Shown here: positions 1 to 8,509 of the stretch, piece after piece
Layout of the letters: each line of letters opens with the position of its first letter
Position numbering within the stretch: position 1 is the stretch's first letter
NCBI GenBank assembly: GCA_964536375.1
Contig: CAZHXF010000008.1
Location: 9,151-73,150 of the forward strand
DNA from: Desulfuromonas sp964536375
Lineage (GTDB): Bacteria; Desulfobacterota; Desulfuromonadia; Desulfuromonadales; Desulfuromonadaceae
Direction: 5' to 3'
DNA: 64,000 nt
Made by a program: the position numbers and the translations under genes
The notes under the pieces: generated by a model
The model's input: only the letters and a program-made list of their open reading frames with translations
What the model was told of the DNA's origin: nothing
The model's database searches: none

Positions 1-424
1 GCAAAAAACCAGCGAATAAAAAATGGCGGGTGGGCAAACCGGCCATAGATAGTGCAGAGATACATGCACTGGCACCAGGCACCGGGGATACTCTGATACC
101 TAGTTCGCAGCAACTTTGCACCAGCAGACTGCCGGGATCGGATATAGCCGGGGTACCGGCATCACTGATCAATGCAATGGATTGCCCCTGCTGCAACAAC
201 CCGATAAGATAATCACCTTTGCTGGCCTCATTATGTTCAAAACATGAGGTCAGTGGGGTATCAATAGCATAATGATTAAACAACTTACGGCTATGGCGCG
301 TGTCCTCCGCCGCAACTAAATCCACCTCTTTCAGAATGCGAATAGCGCGCAGCGTTATATCTTCCAGATTACCGATGGGCGTCGCCACTACATACAGAGT
401 TCCCCAGTTGGAAGGATCACTCAT
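1..424 (-). CDS. rsmI: 16S rRNA (cytidine-1402-2'-O)-methyltransferase RsmI, N-terminal part (runs off the window)
   Basis: I translated this by hand from the ATG at 424-422. The reading frame stays open to base 1 and gives about 141 residues. It carries the RsmI/YraL tetrapyrrole-methylase signatures VVATPIGNLEDIT (residues 12-24), AAEDTRHS (about 39-46) and SDAGTPAISDPG (about 86-97). Family knowledge: RsmI 2'-O-methylates C1402 in the decoding centre of 16S rRNA, using S-adenosylmethionine. The start overlaps the stop of nadE by 8 nt, so the two genes are translationally coupled in one minus-strand unit. The C-terminal half lies outside the window, so completeness cannot be judged. Confidence 0.93.
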   Translation of the reverse strand, partial: MSDPSNWGTLYVVATPIGNLEDITLRAIRILKEVDLVAAEDTRHSRKLFNHYAIDTPLTSCFEHNEASKGDYLIGLLQQGQSIALISDAGTPAISDPGSLLVQSCCELGIRVSPVPGASACISALSMAGLPTRHFLFAGFL

Positions 425-2411
425 CTTGTCCCTCCACTTCATCCCCCTTTGCAACATCATCTAGACCAGCTAATTCATCCAGCCACAGCTGTACACAGGC
501 ATCGCTGGGCATACGCCAATCGCCACGCGGCGACAGCGAAACGCTACCCACCTTGGGTCCATCAGGCAGGCAGGAGCGTTTAAACTGCTGCGAGAAAAAA
601 CGCTGGTAAAACACCCGCAGCCAGCGCAACAGGATAGCATTAGAATAAACATCAACAAATGTCAGCTGCGCCAGAAACAGTACCTTGCGCGGGGCAAACT
701 GGTTACGCACCATCTGAAACAGATAGAAATCGTGCAACTCGTAAGGTCCGACATGGTCTTCGGTTACCTGACTGATTTCACCTGCGGCAGTTGGCGGCAA
801 TAACTCTGGTGATACTGGCGTAGCACATATATCTTCCAACACGGCGCGCGTAGCACCGCAATAAGCCGTTTGTGCACACCACGACACCAGATAGCGCACC
901 AAGGTTTTCGGCACGCCACAATTCACCCCATACATGGACATATGATCGGCATTGTAGGTACACCAACCCAGCGCCAGTTCAGACAGATCGCCTGTGCCAA
1001 TTACAATACCCTGTACCTGATTGGCAATATCCATCAATATCTGGGTACGCTCGCGTGCCTGTGAGTTTTCGTAGGTGATATCCAGCAGATTTTCGTCGTG
1101 ACCAATATCAGCAAAATGTTGGCGCACCGCCTTATCAATCGAAACCACCCGCAAGCTCACCCCTAGCAATTCAATCAATTTTTCGGCATTGCTGCGCGTG
1201 CGTTGGCTGGTACCAAAACCAGGCATGGTCACTGCCACAATGCCACTCAGATCCACAGCCAACACTTTGAAGGCCTGCAACGCCACCAATAGTGCCAAGG
1301 TAGAATCAAGCCCACCTGAGATACCCACCACCACCTTTTTACCACCAATATGCCGTAGACGCCGCGCCAGTGCCGTACTCTGCAGGGCAAAAATCTCCTG
1401 ACAGCGCTGCGTCCGCTCTTCGGTGTTGCTCGGGACAAAGGGGTATCTATCCAAACGCCGTTGCAAAGGTAATTGCTTATTCGCCAGTCCCGGTGAGAAT
1501 GTTATATGCCGATAACAGCGCTCGCTACTACTGGCAGCAAAACTATTGTTTTTGCGCCGTTCCCCGTGTAAACGCTCAACATCGATATCGGCACTAACCC
1601 AGGTATTAGCAAAAGAGAAGCGTTCACTTTCGGTCAAAATAGTGCCGTTCTCGGCAATCAGTGAGTGGCCGGAAAACACCAGATCGGTGCTTGACTCTCC
1701 CGCGCCAGCCGACGCATAGGCATAAGCAGCCAAACAGCGCGCCGACTGCGAACTAACCAATTGCCGGCGATAATCTGCCTTGCCAAGCAGTTCCGGGCTA
1801 GCCGACAGGTTGACCAATACCGTTGCTCCAGCACAGGCCATCTGTCCACTAGGCGGATTAGCAACCCAGCCATCTTCACAGATTTCAACACCGACAACAC
1901 AACTGGGTAGCGCCGCGTTGTCAAATAACAAATCGTCACCAAAGGGGACGCGTTGGTCACTGATCACGATACTATCTTCACGCCGATCGCAGGCCGCTGA
2001 AAACCAGCGTTCTTCATAGAATTCTTGGGTATTGGGGAGAAAGTTTTTCGGCACCACACCGAGTATTTTTCCCGCACCCATAACCACCGCACAATTAAAC
2101 AAGCGCCCACTTTGAGCAAGGGGTGCGCCAACAATCAACAACGGCACGATATTGGCTGTTGTTGCGGCTAACTCAACCAGTGCCTGTTGGCAGCGTTCCA
2201 GCAGCAGATCCTGAAAAAACAGATCCCCACAGCTATAACCGGTTATAGCCAACTCTGGCAGCACCAGACATTCACCACCATGCTGGCACACTTCACTGAG
2301 CAGTTGTTTAATCTGCGTCACATTGTAACTGATGTCCGCAACACGATGCGCCGGGGCAGCCACCGCGAGGCGAAAATAACCCAACGCTGTCAATTTATCA
2401 TTATCTACCAT
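417..2411 (-). CDS. nadE: Glutamine-dependent NAD+ synthetase (nitrilase-type amidase plus synthetase)
   Basis: 664 aa, the size of two-domain glutamine-dependent NAD synthetases; ammonia-only NadE is about 270 aa. The N-terminal nitrilase-fold glutaminase shows its catalytic triad: Glu53 (LPELAITGY), Lys122 (PKNFLP) and Cys178 (EICEDGW). The C-terminal synthetase carries the PP-loop GISGGLDST near residue 365 and the downstream GTGDLSELALGW motif. It amidates nicotinic acid adenine dinucleotide to NAD+ with ATP, using ammonia channelled from glutamine. It lies 59 bp downstream of yraN and overlaps rsmI, so all are probably read as one minus-strand unit. No key residue is missing. Confidence 0.96.
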   Translation of the reverse strand: MVDNDKLTALGYFRLAVAAPAHRVADISYNVTQIKQLLSEVCQHGGECLVLPELAITGYSCGDLFFQDLLLERCQQALVELAATTANIVPLLIVGAPLAQSGRLFNCAVVMGAGKILGVVPKNFLPNTQEFYEERWFSAACDRREDSIVISDQRVPFGDDLLFDNAALPSCVVGVEICEDGWVANPPSGQMACAGATVLVNLSASPELLGKADYRRQLVSSQSARCLAAYAYASAGAGESSTDLVFSGHSLIAENGTILTESERFSFANTWVSADIDVERLHGERRKNNSFAASSSERCYRHITFSPGLANKQLPLQRRLDRYPFVPSNTEERTQRCQEIFALQSTALARRLRHIGGKKVVVGISGGLDSTLALLVALQAFKVLAVDLSGIVAVTMPGFGTSQRTRSNAEKLIELLGVSLRVVSIDKAVRQHFADIGHDENLLDITYENSQARERTQILMDIANQVQGIVIGTGDLSELALGWCTYNADHMSMYGVNCGVPKTLVRYLVSWCAQTAYCGATRAVLEDICATPVSPELLPPTAAGEISQVTEDHVGPYELHDFYLFQMVRNQFAPRKVLFLAQLTFVDVYSNAILLRWLRVFYQRFFSQQFKRSCLPDGPKVGSVSLSPRGDWRMPSDACVQLWLDELAGLDDVAKGDEVEGQDE

Positions 2412-2470
2412 AGGTCTATTTCCCTATCTGATTTAAACTGATTTGTAGTGGATCAATCATGCCGCTCAGC

Positions 2471-2833
2471 TTACAGCGAAAAAGCATCGACAATGTGCTC
2501 AATGCACGGCTTGTCATCTTCAACCTGAATTGCTATGACATCAAAGCGTGGCTGCAATTTTATCGCTGGTGTTTGCGCTAAATAGCACTGGGCAGTACGG
2601 ATAATCTGGCGCTGTTTATGTGCTGTTATCGCTTCGAGCGCCGCGCCACAAGATTTACCATTTCTGGTTTTTACTTCAACAAATGCCAATATCCCGCCGC
2701 GCTGAGCAATAATATCTATCTCGCCACCGCGCCAGCGGTAATTTGTCGCAACGATGCGATATAAACGCCGCTTCAGGTAGCTTACTGCCACCTCCTCACC
2801 CCACTTGCCAACGTTCAACCGCTGCTGGGTCAC
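2471..2833 (-). CDS. yraN: YraN/UPF0102 family nuclease-like protein
   Basis: 120 aa from a GTG at 2833-2831. The open frame extends upstream to 2878, but this GTG is preferred. It overlaps the rnhB stop in a GTGA arrangement, has a GGGAG Shine-Dalgarno about 5 nt upstream, and gives the usual family length. The fold is that of a small RecB/Holliday-resolvase-like nuclease: GKWGEE and YLKRR near the N-terminus, then GGEIDII and FVEVKTR, which hold the acidic and lysine residues of a PD-(D/E)XK site. The cellular role of the family is not firmly established. Neighbours rnhB and rplS are its usual companions. Confidence 0.9.
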   Translation of the reverse strand: MTQQRLNVGKWGEEVAVSYLKRRLYRIVATNYRWRGGEIDIIAQRGGILAFVEVKTRNGKSCGAALEAITAHKQRQIIRTAQCYLAQTPAIKLQPRFDVIAIQVEDDKPCIEHIVDAFSL

Positions 2834-3510
2834 ACATGCTCCCGCACACCGGCAAAACTCTTGCGATGTAGTGGACAAGGACCGTGTTGAGCAATCAGAG
2901 CCATATGTTTAGCGCTGCCATAGCCTTTATGTCCAGCAAAACCATACAGTGGATAATGGCGATCATACACTACCATCATCCGATCCCGCACCACTTTAGC
3001 TATAACCGAAGCTGCAGCAATCGACAGGGAACGGGAATCGCCTTTTTTTATGGTCTGCTGTGGCAAAGACAGCGGCAACGGCGTGATACCATCAATTAAC
3101 AGATGTTGCGGCTCAACTTTTAAGCGACCAATGGCCATACACATAGCGCGGATAGTAGCCTGCAGAATATTTATTTCATCTACTTCAGGTGCATGGACAA
3201 ACCCGACACCAATCGCCACAGCCTGCTGGCGAATAGGCTTAAAAAGCTGCTCACGTTTTTTAGCACTGAGCTTCTTGGAATCGGTCAAACCTGGCAAGTC
3301 AAAGATTTCGGGCAGAATTACTGCTGCAGCTACCACGGGACCAGCCAACGGACCCCGACCAACTTCATCAATACCAGCAATTAGCGTAACATTTTGCTGA
3401 CGTAATTTTTTTTCAAACAGCAGCGGATCAAGATCCGCAGCCATTGCAATCTGGGCAAACAGCGGCAATTCGTGATTATAACTAGGGGGGAAATGATTGG
3501 AAACAGGCAC
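2830..3510 (-). CDS. rnhB: Ribonuclease HII
   Basis: Removes RNA from RNA-DNA hybrids, including single misincorporated ribonucleotides. The signatures are GIDEVGRGPLAGP (first catalytic Asp and Glu), LTDSKKLS, LIDG and AAASVIAKVVRD. The open frame begins at a GTG at 3537, but that site has no Shine-Dalgarno. I prefer the GTG at 3510-3508, which has AGGAG at about 3518-3522 (7-nt spacing) and gives 226 aa. An ATG at 3444 would give about 204 aa but lacks a ribosome-binding site. The stop overlaps the yraN GTG by 4 nt. It follows the rplS terminator, so it needs read-through or its own promoter. Confidence 0.95.
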   Translation of the reverse strand: MPVSNHFPPSYNHELPLFAQIAMAADLDPLLFEKKLRQQNVTLIAGIDEVGRGPLAGPVVAAAVILPEIFDLPGLTDSKKLSAKKREQLFKPIRQQAVAIGVGFVHAPEVDEINILQATIRAMCMAIGRLKVEPQHLLIDGITPLPLSLPQQTIKKGDSRSLSIAAASVIAKVVRDRMMVVYDRHYPLYGFAGHKGYGSAKHMALIAQHGPCPLHRKSFAGVREHV

Positions 3511-3607
3511 AGCTAGGCTCCTCAGCACATGAAACACGACAACACATAAGAGATGTCAGTATAAAACAGACGCTCTAAAAGCACTAAGGATTATTTGGCA
3601 GGGTTAA

Positions 3608-3651
3608 GCAAAAAACATCCCACAGCAGCGCCAGAAAAGCACTGCTGTGGG
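3608..3651 (-). terminator. Rho-independent terminator after rplS
   Basis: A hairpin with arms CCCACAGCAG (3619-3628) and CTGCTGTGGG (3642-3651) is followed, on the minus strand, by a U-rich tract (complement of 3609-3615). It sits directly behind rplS and would end the ffh-rpsP-rimM-trmD-rplS transcript before rnhB. Confidence 0.85.
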
Positions 3652-3661
3652 TAATGATTTG

Positions 3662-4012
3662 TTAATACCGACGTTCCTCGCGGATACGTGCAGCTTTACC
3701 TTGCAGTTTACGCAGGTAATACAGCTTGGCACGACGTACACGACCAACCATCAACACTTCAATTTTATCTACGAGTGGCGAGTGCAGGGGGAAAATCCGC
3801 TCGACACCGATGCCAGCAGAAATCTTGCGCACAGTAAAGGTAGAGCCGATACCACGGTTTACCCGTTTGATGCACACACCTTGAAAAACCTGGACGCGCT
3901 GCTTATCACCTTCAACAATTTTTGCATGTACGCGCAGGGTGTCCCCACCTTTAAACATCGGGACGTCTTGCTTCATCTGCTCGTTACCAATTTGATCAAC
4001 AATGTTCATCAT
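3662..4012 (-). CDS. rplS: 50S ribosomal protein L19 (bL19)
   Basis: 116 aa, the normal length. It shows the L19 core from the N-terminal NIVDQIGNEQM through FKGGDTLRV and VQVFQGVCI to FTVRKISAGIGVER, ending in a basic tail with LRGK/ARIREERRY-like residues. bL19 lies at the 30S-50S interface. Two ATGs open the frame (4012 and 4009). The strong AGGAGG (4015-4020) is only 2 nt from the first and 5 nt from the second, so the second may be the real start. trmD is 47 bp upstream. A terminator follows. Confidence 0.97.
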   Translation of the reverse strand: MMNIVDQIGNEQMKQDVPMFKGGDTLRVHAKIVEGDKQRVQVFQGVCIKRVNRGIGSTFTVRKISAGIGVERIFPLHSPLVDKIEVLMVGRVRRAKLYYLRKLQGKAARIREERRY

Positions 4013-4059
4013 TGCCTCCTTATTTATCTCTAAAAAATCTAACCGTTATTTTAAGTATG

Positions 4060-4809
4060 TTAGTCACTATTTTCTCGCGAACAATCATGCTGTCGCAACT
4101 GCTCCAGCAGTTTTTGTTCAGCCGTACCTAGCTCAATCTCAGACAATAAATCCGGTCGACGCTGCCAAGTGCGTTGCAGCTGTTGCTTGCGCCGCCACGC
4201 CGCTATGCGCGCATGAGCACCTGACAATAACACTTCAGGCACCTGTTGTCCCATAAACTGCGCTGGACGCGTATAGTGTGGATACTCCAGCAAACCATCG
4301 GCAAAAGAATCAGCTTCGGCACTGGCGACACTGCCCAAAACTCCGGGCAATAAGCGTGCTATCGCATCGATCATAACCATTGCCGGCAATTCACCGCCGG
4401 TGAGGACAAAATCACCAACTGAATATTCACCATCGACGTAAGAGCGTACACGCTCATCAAAACCCTCGTAGCGCCCACAAACAAAGATCAAGTCAGATTC
4501 ACCAGCTAAAACCTCAGCGGCACGCTGATTGAACGGTTGCCCCTGTGGTGTCATCAACAACACCTTTGCTGCCGGGCGTTGCTGCTTCAGGCTGTGTATC
4601 GCACTATAGATCGGTTCAACCTTCATCACCATGCCAGCACCGCCGCCATAGGGAGTATCATCAGTAACCTGATGCCGTCCTTGTGCCCAATTGCGCAAAT
4701 TGTGGGCACTGATATTTATCAGTCCCTTGTCCACAGCCTTACCGATAATACTATCGGCAAAAGGTGAAACAAACATCTGCGGGAACAGAGTTAAGACATC
4801 AAAATTCAT
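4060..4809 (-). CDS. trmD: tRNA (guanine-37-N1)-methyltransferase
   Basis: 249 aa. TrmD methylates G37 next to the anticodon to prevent +1 frameshifting. Visible signatures are DDTPYGGGAGMVMK (about 51-63), the SPOUT trefoil-knot segments VCGRYEGFDERV (110-121) and YSVGDFVLTGGE (129-140), and the downstream EADSFADG and HYTRP region that holds the catalytic aspartate. The start overlaps the rimM stop in an ATGA arrangement, as expected for the conserved rimM-trmD-rplS block. Confidence 0.97.
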   Translation of the reverse strand: MNFDVLTLFPQMFVSPFADSIIGKAVDKGLINISAHNLRNWAQGRHQVTDDTPYGGGAGMVMKVEPIYSAIHSLKQQRPAAKVLLMTPQGQPFNQRAAEVLAGESDLIFVCGRYEGFDERVRSYVDGEYSVGDFVLTGGELPAMVMIDAIARLLPGVLGSVASAEADSFADGLLEYPHYTRPAQFMGQQVPEVLLSGAHARIAAWRRKQQLQRTWQRRPDLLSEIELGTAEQKLLEQLRQHDCSRENSD

Positions 4810-5330
4810 CCGTTCAGGTCAACCAATCCTGCAGGCAAGGTCACTTGCATTTGCCCCGCTTGCAAATCTATATCATCAATAAACGCTTCCACAGCCGGGA
4901 TCATGATTTCACCGTGGTCACCATCCACCACATAGATCTCATGTGCTCCAGTCTCCAACATAGCCACCAGTGTACCAATTACGCCACGATCACTATCGAC
5001 GACCTGTAACCCCTCGAGTTGGTGCCAGTAGTGCTCACCTTCATCGAGCTCAGGTAATTGATCAGCAGCCAGCATAATTTTAGCATTGATAAATAGCTCA
5101 ACGCTGTTGATATGCTCGAAACCTTTGAGGTGCAGCAGAGCACTTTGTTTATGGGGAGCAATTTTGGCAATTTCTGCCGTAACCTGCTTCCCATCAGCAC
5201 AGCATAATATCGCGGTGCTCACACCCAGTAAAACCGGCAACCCAAAGCCTGCGGGACAAACCTTAAGATCACCGCGCAAACCGTGAGTACCAGTGACGGT
5301 TCCTATGTGCAACAATGGATCAGCCATCAC
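4806..5330 (-). CDS. rimM: Ribosome maturation factor RimM (16S processing)
   Basis: 174 aa with the two-domain RimM architecture. The N-terminal RimM domain is marked by HIGTVTGTHGLRGDLKV. The C-terminal PRC barrel is marked by YWHQLEGLQVVDSD, HEIYVVDG and IMIPAVEAFIDDID. It helps assemble the 3' domain of 16S rRNA by binding S19. The next gene upstream is rpsP, 56 bp away. The small KH-domain gene (khpA) often found between them in related genomes is absent; that gap is too short to hold one. Confidence 0.95.
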   Translation of the reverse strand: MMADPLLHIGTVTGTHGLRGDLKVCPAGFGLPVLLGVSTAILCCADGKQVTAEIAKIAPHKQSALLHLKGFEHINSVELFINAKIMLAADQLPELDEGEHYWHQLEGLQVVDSDRGVIGTLVAMLETGAHEIYVVDGDHGEIMIPAVEAFIDDIDLQAGQMQVTLPAGLVDLNG

Positions 5331-5386
5331 TTTTATTTTTCACTTGTTGTTACTATAAAATCCTGGCTTACAGCCAGTTGCTAAGC

Positions 5387-5650
5387 TTAAGCTTTTTGCT
5401 TGAATTTCGCCCAGACACCCTCTTTGCGCAACAACTGCAGCACCATATCGGATGGTTGCGCACCCTGATTCAACCAGGCCAAAGCACGATCGCCCTTCAA
5501 AGCAATCATCGCTGGTTTTTGCAGCGGGTCATACTGACCAATATTCTCAATATAACGACCATCGCGTGGACAACGCTCATCCGCTACAACAATCTGGTAA
5601 AATGGTTTCTTCTTAGCACCACCACGGGCCAATCTGATTTTTACTGACAT
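5387..5650 (-). CDS. rpsP: 30S ribosomal protein S16 (bS16)
   Basis: 87 aa, beginning SVKIRLARGGAKKKPFYQIV and containing RDGRYIENIGQYDP, which are the family signatures. bS16 is an early 30S assembly protein. A GAGGAACAAGAAAC ribosome-binding region precedes the ATG. It lies between ffh and rimM, all on the minus strand. Confidence 0.97.
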   Translation of the reverse strand: MSVKIRLARGGAKKKPFYQIVVADERCPRDGRYIENIGQYDPLQKPAMIALKGDRALAWLNQGAQPSDMVLQLLRKEGVWAKFKQKA

Positions 5651-5717
5651 GTTTCTTGTTCCTCTCTATAACGACACCTGGAAATCAGGTGTTCCTAAAT
5701 CAAGCTATGTACAATGG

Positions 5718-7067
5718 TTAAAAAGGCATCCCGCCTTTACCCATCATCGCCTTGAGACCCTTGGGCCCCATTTTATGCATCTTCTTCATCATCTTCTGCG
5801 CTTCGGTAAAACGCTTGAGCAACTGGTTCACATCCTGAATGCGCGTTCCACTACCAGTTGCAATCCGTACGCGTCGGGAACCATTGATAATCTTATGATT
5901 ACGCCGTTCTTTTACTGTCATTGAGGATATGATCGCCTCAATACGCTTCAGTTCATCGTCGGGTAGCTGAACATTGCCCGCCTTTTTCATCGCCTTGCTA
6001 GCTCCAGGGATCATCTTCAGCAATGATTCCATAGAGCCCATTTTTTTGATCATCTGCATTTGATCGCGAAATGATTCCAGAGTGAAACCATCTTTGCGCA
6101 TATTTTCTTCAAGGCGAGCAGCTTCATCTTTATCTATGGCCGCCTCGGCTTTTTCGATCAGGGACAGGACATCACCCATACCAAGAATGCGTTGTGCCAT
6201 TCTATCGGGGTGAAAAACCTCCAGGGCATCAAGCTTTTCGCCCATGCCAACAAACTTGATCGGTTTACCGGTAACAGCGCGCACCGACAACGCAGCACCA
6301 CCACGTGCGTCGCCATCAAGCTTGGTGAGAATTACCCCGGTTATATTGAGCTTTTCATCAAAGCTCTTCACCATATTGACCGCATCTTGACCGGTCATGG
6401 CATCGGCAACAAACAATATCTCGCGCGGTTTTATAATCGTATTGATCTGCACCAGCTCTGACATCAACTCTTCGTCGACATGCAGACGACCAGCGGTATC
6501 AAGAATCAGGGTATCATGACCATTGAGACGCGCATATTCACGCGCTTTTTCGCAGATCACAACCGGACTGTCCGTTAGTTGCGAATCAAATACTGGCACA
6601 TCCAGCTGACGACCAAGAGTCTGCAATTGCTCAATTGCCGCAGGACGATAAATATCGGCTGGAACCAGCAACGGTGTCCGTTTTTCGCGGCGCAGTTTAA
6701 GGGCTAATTTGCCACAGGTAGTAGTCTTACCTGCCCCCTGCAAACCACACAACATAATCGCCACTGGCGGTTGCGCAGACAGATCAAGTTCGGCATTATC
6801 ACCCTCGCCCATGAGCAAACCCAGCTCATCGCGCACGATTTTAATAACTTGCTGGGCCGGGGTCAGACTTTTCAGCACATCGGCACCAACAGCACGAACG
6901 CTGACAGCAGCGACAAAATCCTTAACTACTTTAAAATTAACATCGGCCTCAAGCAGCACCAACCGCACTTCACGCATTGCTTCCGCAACATGAGCTTCGG
7001 TCAAGCGCCCTTTACCACTCAGCTTTTTAAAGACAGCATCAAATTTATCAGTCAGGTTATCAAACAT
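5718..7067 (-). CDS. ffh: Signal recognition particle GTPase Ffh (SRP54)
   Basis: 449 aa. It has an N-domain helical bundle (about 1-90), a GTPase G-domain with P-loop GLQGAGKTTT (108-117), DTAGRLH and TKLDGDARGGAALS, and a methionine-rich C-terminal M domain (about 300-449) ending in MMGKGGMPF. Ffh binds 4.5S RNA and signal sequences of nascent membrane proteins and delivers ribosomes to FtsY. It heads the minus-strand ribosomal-protein block. The 4.5S RNA gene itself was not found in the window. Confidence 0.98.
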   Translation of the reverse strand: MFDNLTDKFDAVFKKLSGKGRLTEAHVAEAMREVRLVLLEADVNFKVVKDFVAAVSVRAVGADVLKSLTPAQQVIKIVRDELGLLMGEGDNAELDLSAQPPVAIMLCGLQGAGKTTTCGKLALKLRREKRTPLLVPADIYRPAAIEQLQTLGRQLDVPVFDSQLTDSPVVICEKAREYARLNGHDTLILDTAGRLHVDEELMSELVQINTIIKPREILFVADAMTGQDAVNMVKSFDEKLNITGVILTKLDGDARGGAALSVRAVTGKPIKFVGMGEKLDALEVFHPDRMAQRILGMGDVLSLIEKAEAAIDKDEAARLEENMRKDGFTLESFRDQMQMIKKMGSMESLLKMIPGASKAMKKAGNVQLPDDELKRIEAIISSMTVKERRNHKIINGSRRVRIATGSGTRIQDVNQLLKRFTEAQKMMKKMHKMGPKGLKAMMGKGGMPF

Positions 7068-7127
7068 TAACTTCCCTGTAGCTGGAAAAACGTAAATAAG
7101 GGAATATAGTGACCTACCCCACCCTTG

Positions 7128-7394
7128 TCAAGAGAATTCCCCGACCAACTCAAAGTCGGTAGCGACTAAACGATACACTGAAAAAGGACCTAGTCCCTCT
7201 GCAATCAACTGTGCCTGCACCCTTTCATAATCAATACTATCTATGCGTAGCACCATGCCACAGTCTGCGGACAGTGCCCGTGGTACCGGCATCAGCGTCA
7301 GATTGAAATGAGGCTGCAAACGCAACTCAGCCAACATCACCCGATGCAGAGAGTTAAAAACAAATATCCGATGTTGTTGATCTATCATTAACAT
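7128..7394 (-). CDS. DUF3343 protein (putative Se/S-carrier-like)
   Basis: 88 aa from the ATG at 7394; the open frame reaches a GTG at 7406. It matches the DUF3343 pattern: a short ferredoxin-like fold whose central motif RALSADCGMVLRI contains the conserved Cys-Gly pair. The DUF3343 family is annotated as a putative selenium or sulfur carrier, but its role is not proven. It lies 60 bp upstream of ffh on the same strand. A 12-bp hairpin (7415-7444) sits in its presumed 5' leader. The family call is by eye, so confidence is moderate. Confidence 0.68.
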   Translation of the reverse strand: MLMIDQQHRIFVFNSLHRVMLAELRLQPHFNLTLMPVPRALSADCGMVLRIDSIDYERVQAQLIAEGLGPFSVYRLVATDFELVGEFS

Positions 7395-7731
7395 TGTTGG
7401 GGACACCTTGACGCAACAAACCCAACTATTAAGTTAGGTTTGTTTATATATGGTCTACTTACCTTACGCGCAAATCAATATTGTTACTGATTTAATAACA
7501 GACTCCAGCATATCACAGCCACCAAGCAGCACCTTCCACCCAGATACTTTTAGCCAGAGAGTCGCGAAGTTTATATTCAATCAATAACACTTTGTAAAGA
7601 ATTAACCAAGAGAGGGGGCAACGCCGTGCTGATTGACAGCAATAGCACAAGAGGTTATGTTGTCGTACGTATTCTAATTAGCCAGCACAGGCTGGCATTA
7701 GCAATAGAGTAAACCCTCCTATTAATAATAA
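7395..7731. other. Intergenic region between divergent genes; two hairpins
   Basis: No gene is supported in these 337 bases. They hold a hairpin at 7415-7444 (arms AACAAACCCAAC and GTTAGGTTTGTT, one mismatch, 6-nt loop) upstream of the DUF3343 gene. A second hairpin at 7681-7696 (GCCAGC/GCTGGC) lies upstream of the plus-strand membrane-protein gene. Neither has a U-tract, so they are not simple terminators. Confidence 0.5.
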
Positions 7732-7998
7732 GTGATACCCGTGAATTACAATATCTCTGCTCTGGCGCTAATTTTATCTTTTGCACTTCTGGCTAATGTT
7801 ATGTTGGGCTATCTGCGTCAGGGAGCTAGAAAACGTTCGGCGTTGTGGTTTCTCTATATTCACCTGTCAATTCCATTCATAATCTGGCTGCGCCTGCATT
7901 TCGGTTTCAACTGGCACATCATCCCCTTCACAATCAGTTGCGCAATAATCGGTCAGATTGCTGGCGGCGTGTGGCGCAAACGTACAGCGCAGGATTAG
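7732..7998 (+). CDS. Small two- or three-span membrane protein, function unknown
   Basis: About 88 aa from a GTG at 7732; a second GTG at 7741 is equally possible and neither has a clear Shine-Dalgarno. Three hydrophobic stretches are visible: about residues 8-27 (ALALILSFALLANVMLGYL), 38-56 (ALWFLYIHLSIPFIIWL) and 63-80 (IIPFTISCAIIGQIAGG). The tail is basic (WRKRTAQD). I do not recognise the family. It ends only 6 nt before dciA on the same strand, so the two are probably co-transcribed. That tight spacing and the open frame are the main reasons to believe it is real. Confidence 0.55.
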   Translation: MIPVNYNISALALILSFALLANVMLGYLRQGARKRSALWFLYIHLSIPFIIWLRLHFGFNWHIIPFTISCAIIGQIAGGVWRKRTAQD

Positions 7999-8004
7999 GC
8001 GGCA

Positions 8005-8505
8005 ATGAGCCAGCGTAGCCGCAGCAGCAATGCCCTTAAAACCACCAGAAGTGTTCTCAGCGGTATACTGGATAATTTAGGCATAGCCCACAAAATCGAA
8101 CAGCACCGTATCTGGCTGGTATGGGAGGATGCAGTTGGCACGCAGATTGCCCAAAACGCCGTTCCGGCGCGTATTCGCAACAATGTGCTAGAGGTAAAAG
8201 TTGCTCATGCAGTATGGATGCAACAGTTACAATTATTGAAGCCGCGCCTTATCGAGCAGATAAACAAACATCTTGGCGACACACCGATAAGTGATCTATA
8301 TTTTCGCCGTGGTCAAGTAGGCCGTGATGCAAAGCCTGAGGTAAAGCCAGTCCGTGAATTGCCGGAATTAACTGTAGAAGAGTTAGATGGCATCCACCAA
8401 CTCACCAAAAGAATAGCTGATGATGAAGTGCGCGCCGCCTTGGAGAGTCTACTGGCGAAACATCGCCAACTGGACAAACTGGCTAAGATGGTGCACGAAG
8501 AATAA
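8005..8505 (+). CDS. dciA: DciA/DUF721 family protein (replicative helicase loader-type)
   Basis: 166 aa. The N-terminal 100 residues fit the DUF721/DciA pattern: a VWEDAVG motif, then IAQNAVPARIRNNVLEVKVAHAVW and QINKHLGDTPISDLYFRRG. DciA proteins are the ancestral bacterial loaders of the DnaB helicase. The C-terminal 60 residues are charged and coiled-coil-like (ELTVEELDGIHQLTKRIADDEVR onward). An AGGCGG sequence lies just before the ATG. The small membrane protein is immediately upstream. trmN6 converges from the other strand, 4 bp away. Confidence 0.82.
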   Translation: MSQRSRSSNALKTTRSVLSGILDNLGIAHKIEQHRIWLVWEDAVGTQIAQNAVPARIRNNVLEVKVAHAVWMQQLQLLKPRLIEQINKHLGDTPISDLYFRRGQVGRDAKPEVKPVRELPELTVEELDGIHQLTKRIADDEVRAALESLLAKHRQLDKLAKMVHEE

Positions 8506-8509
8506 CGCT

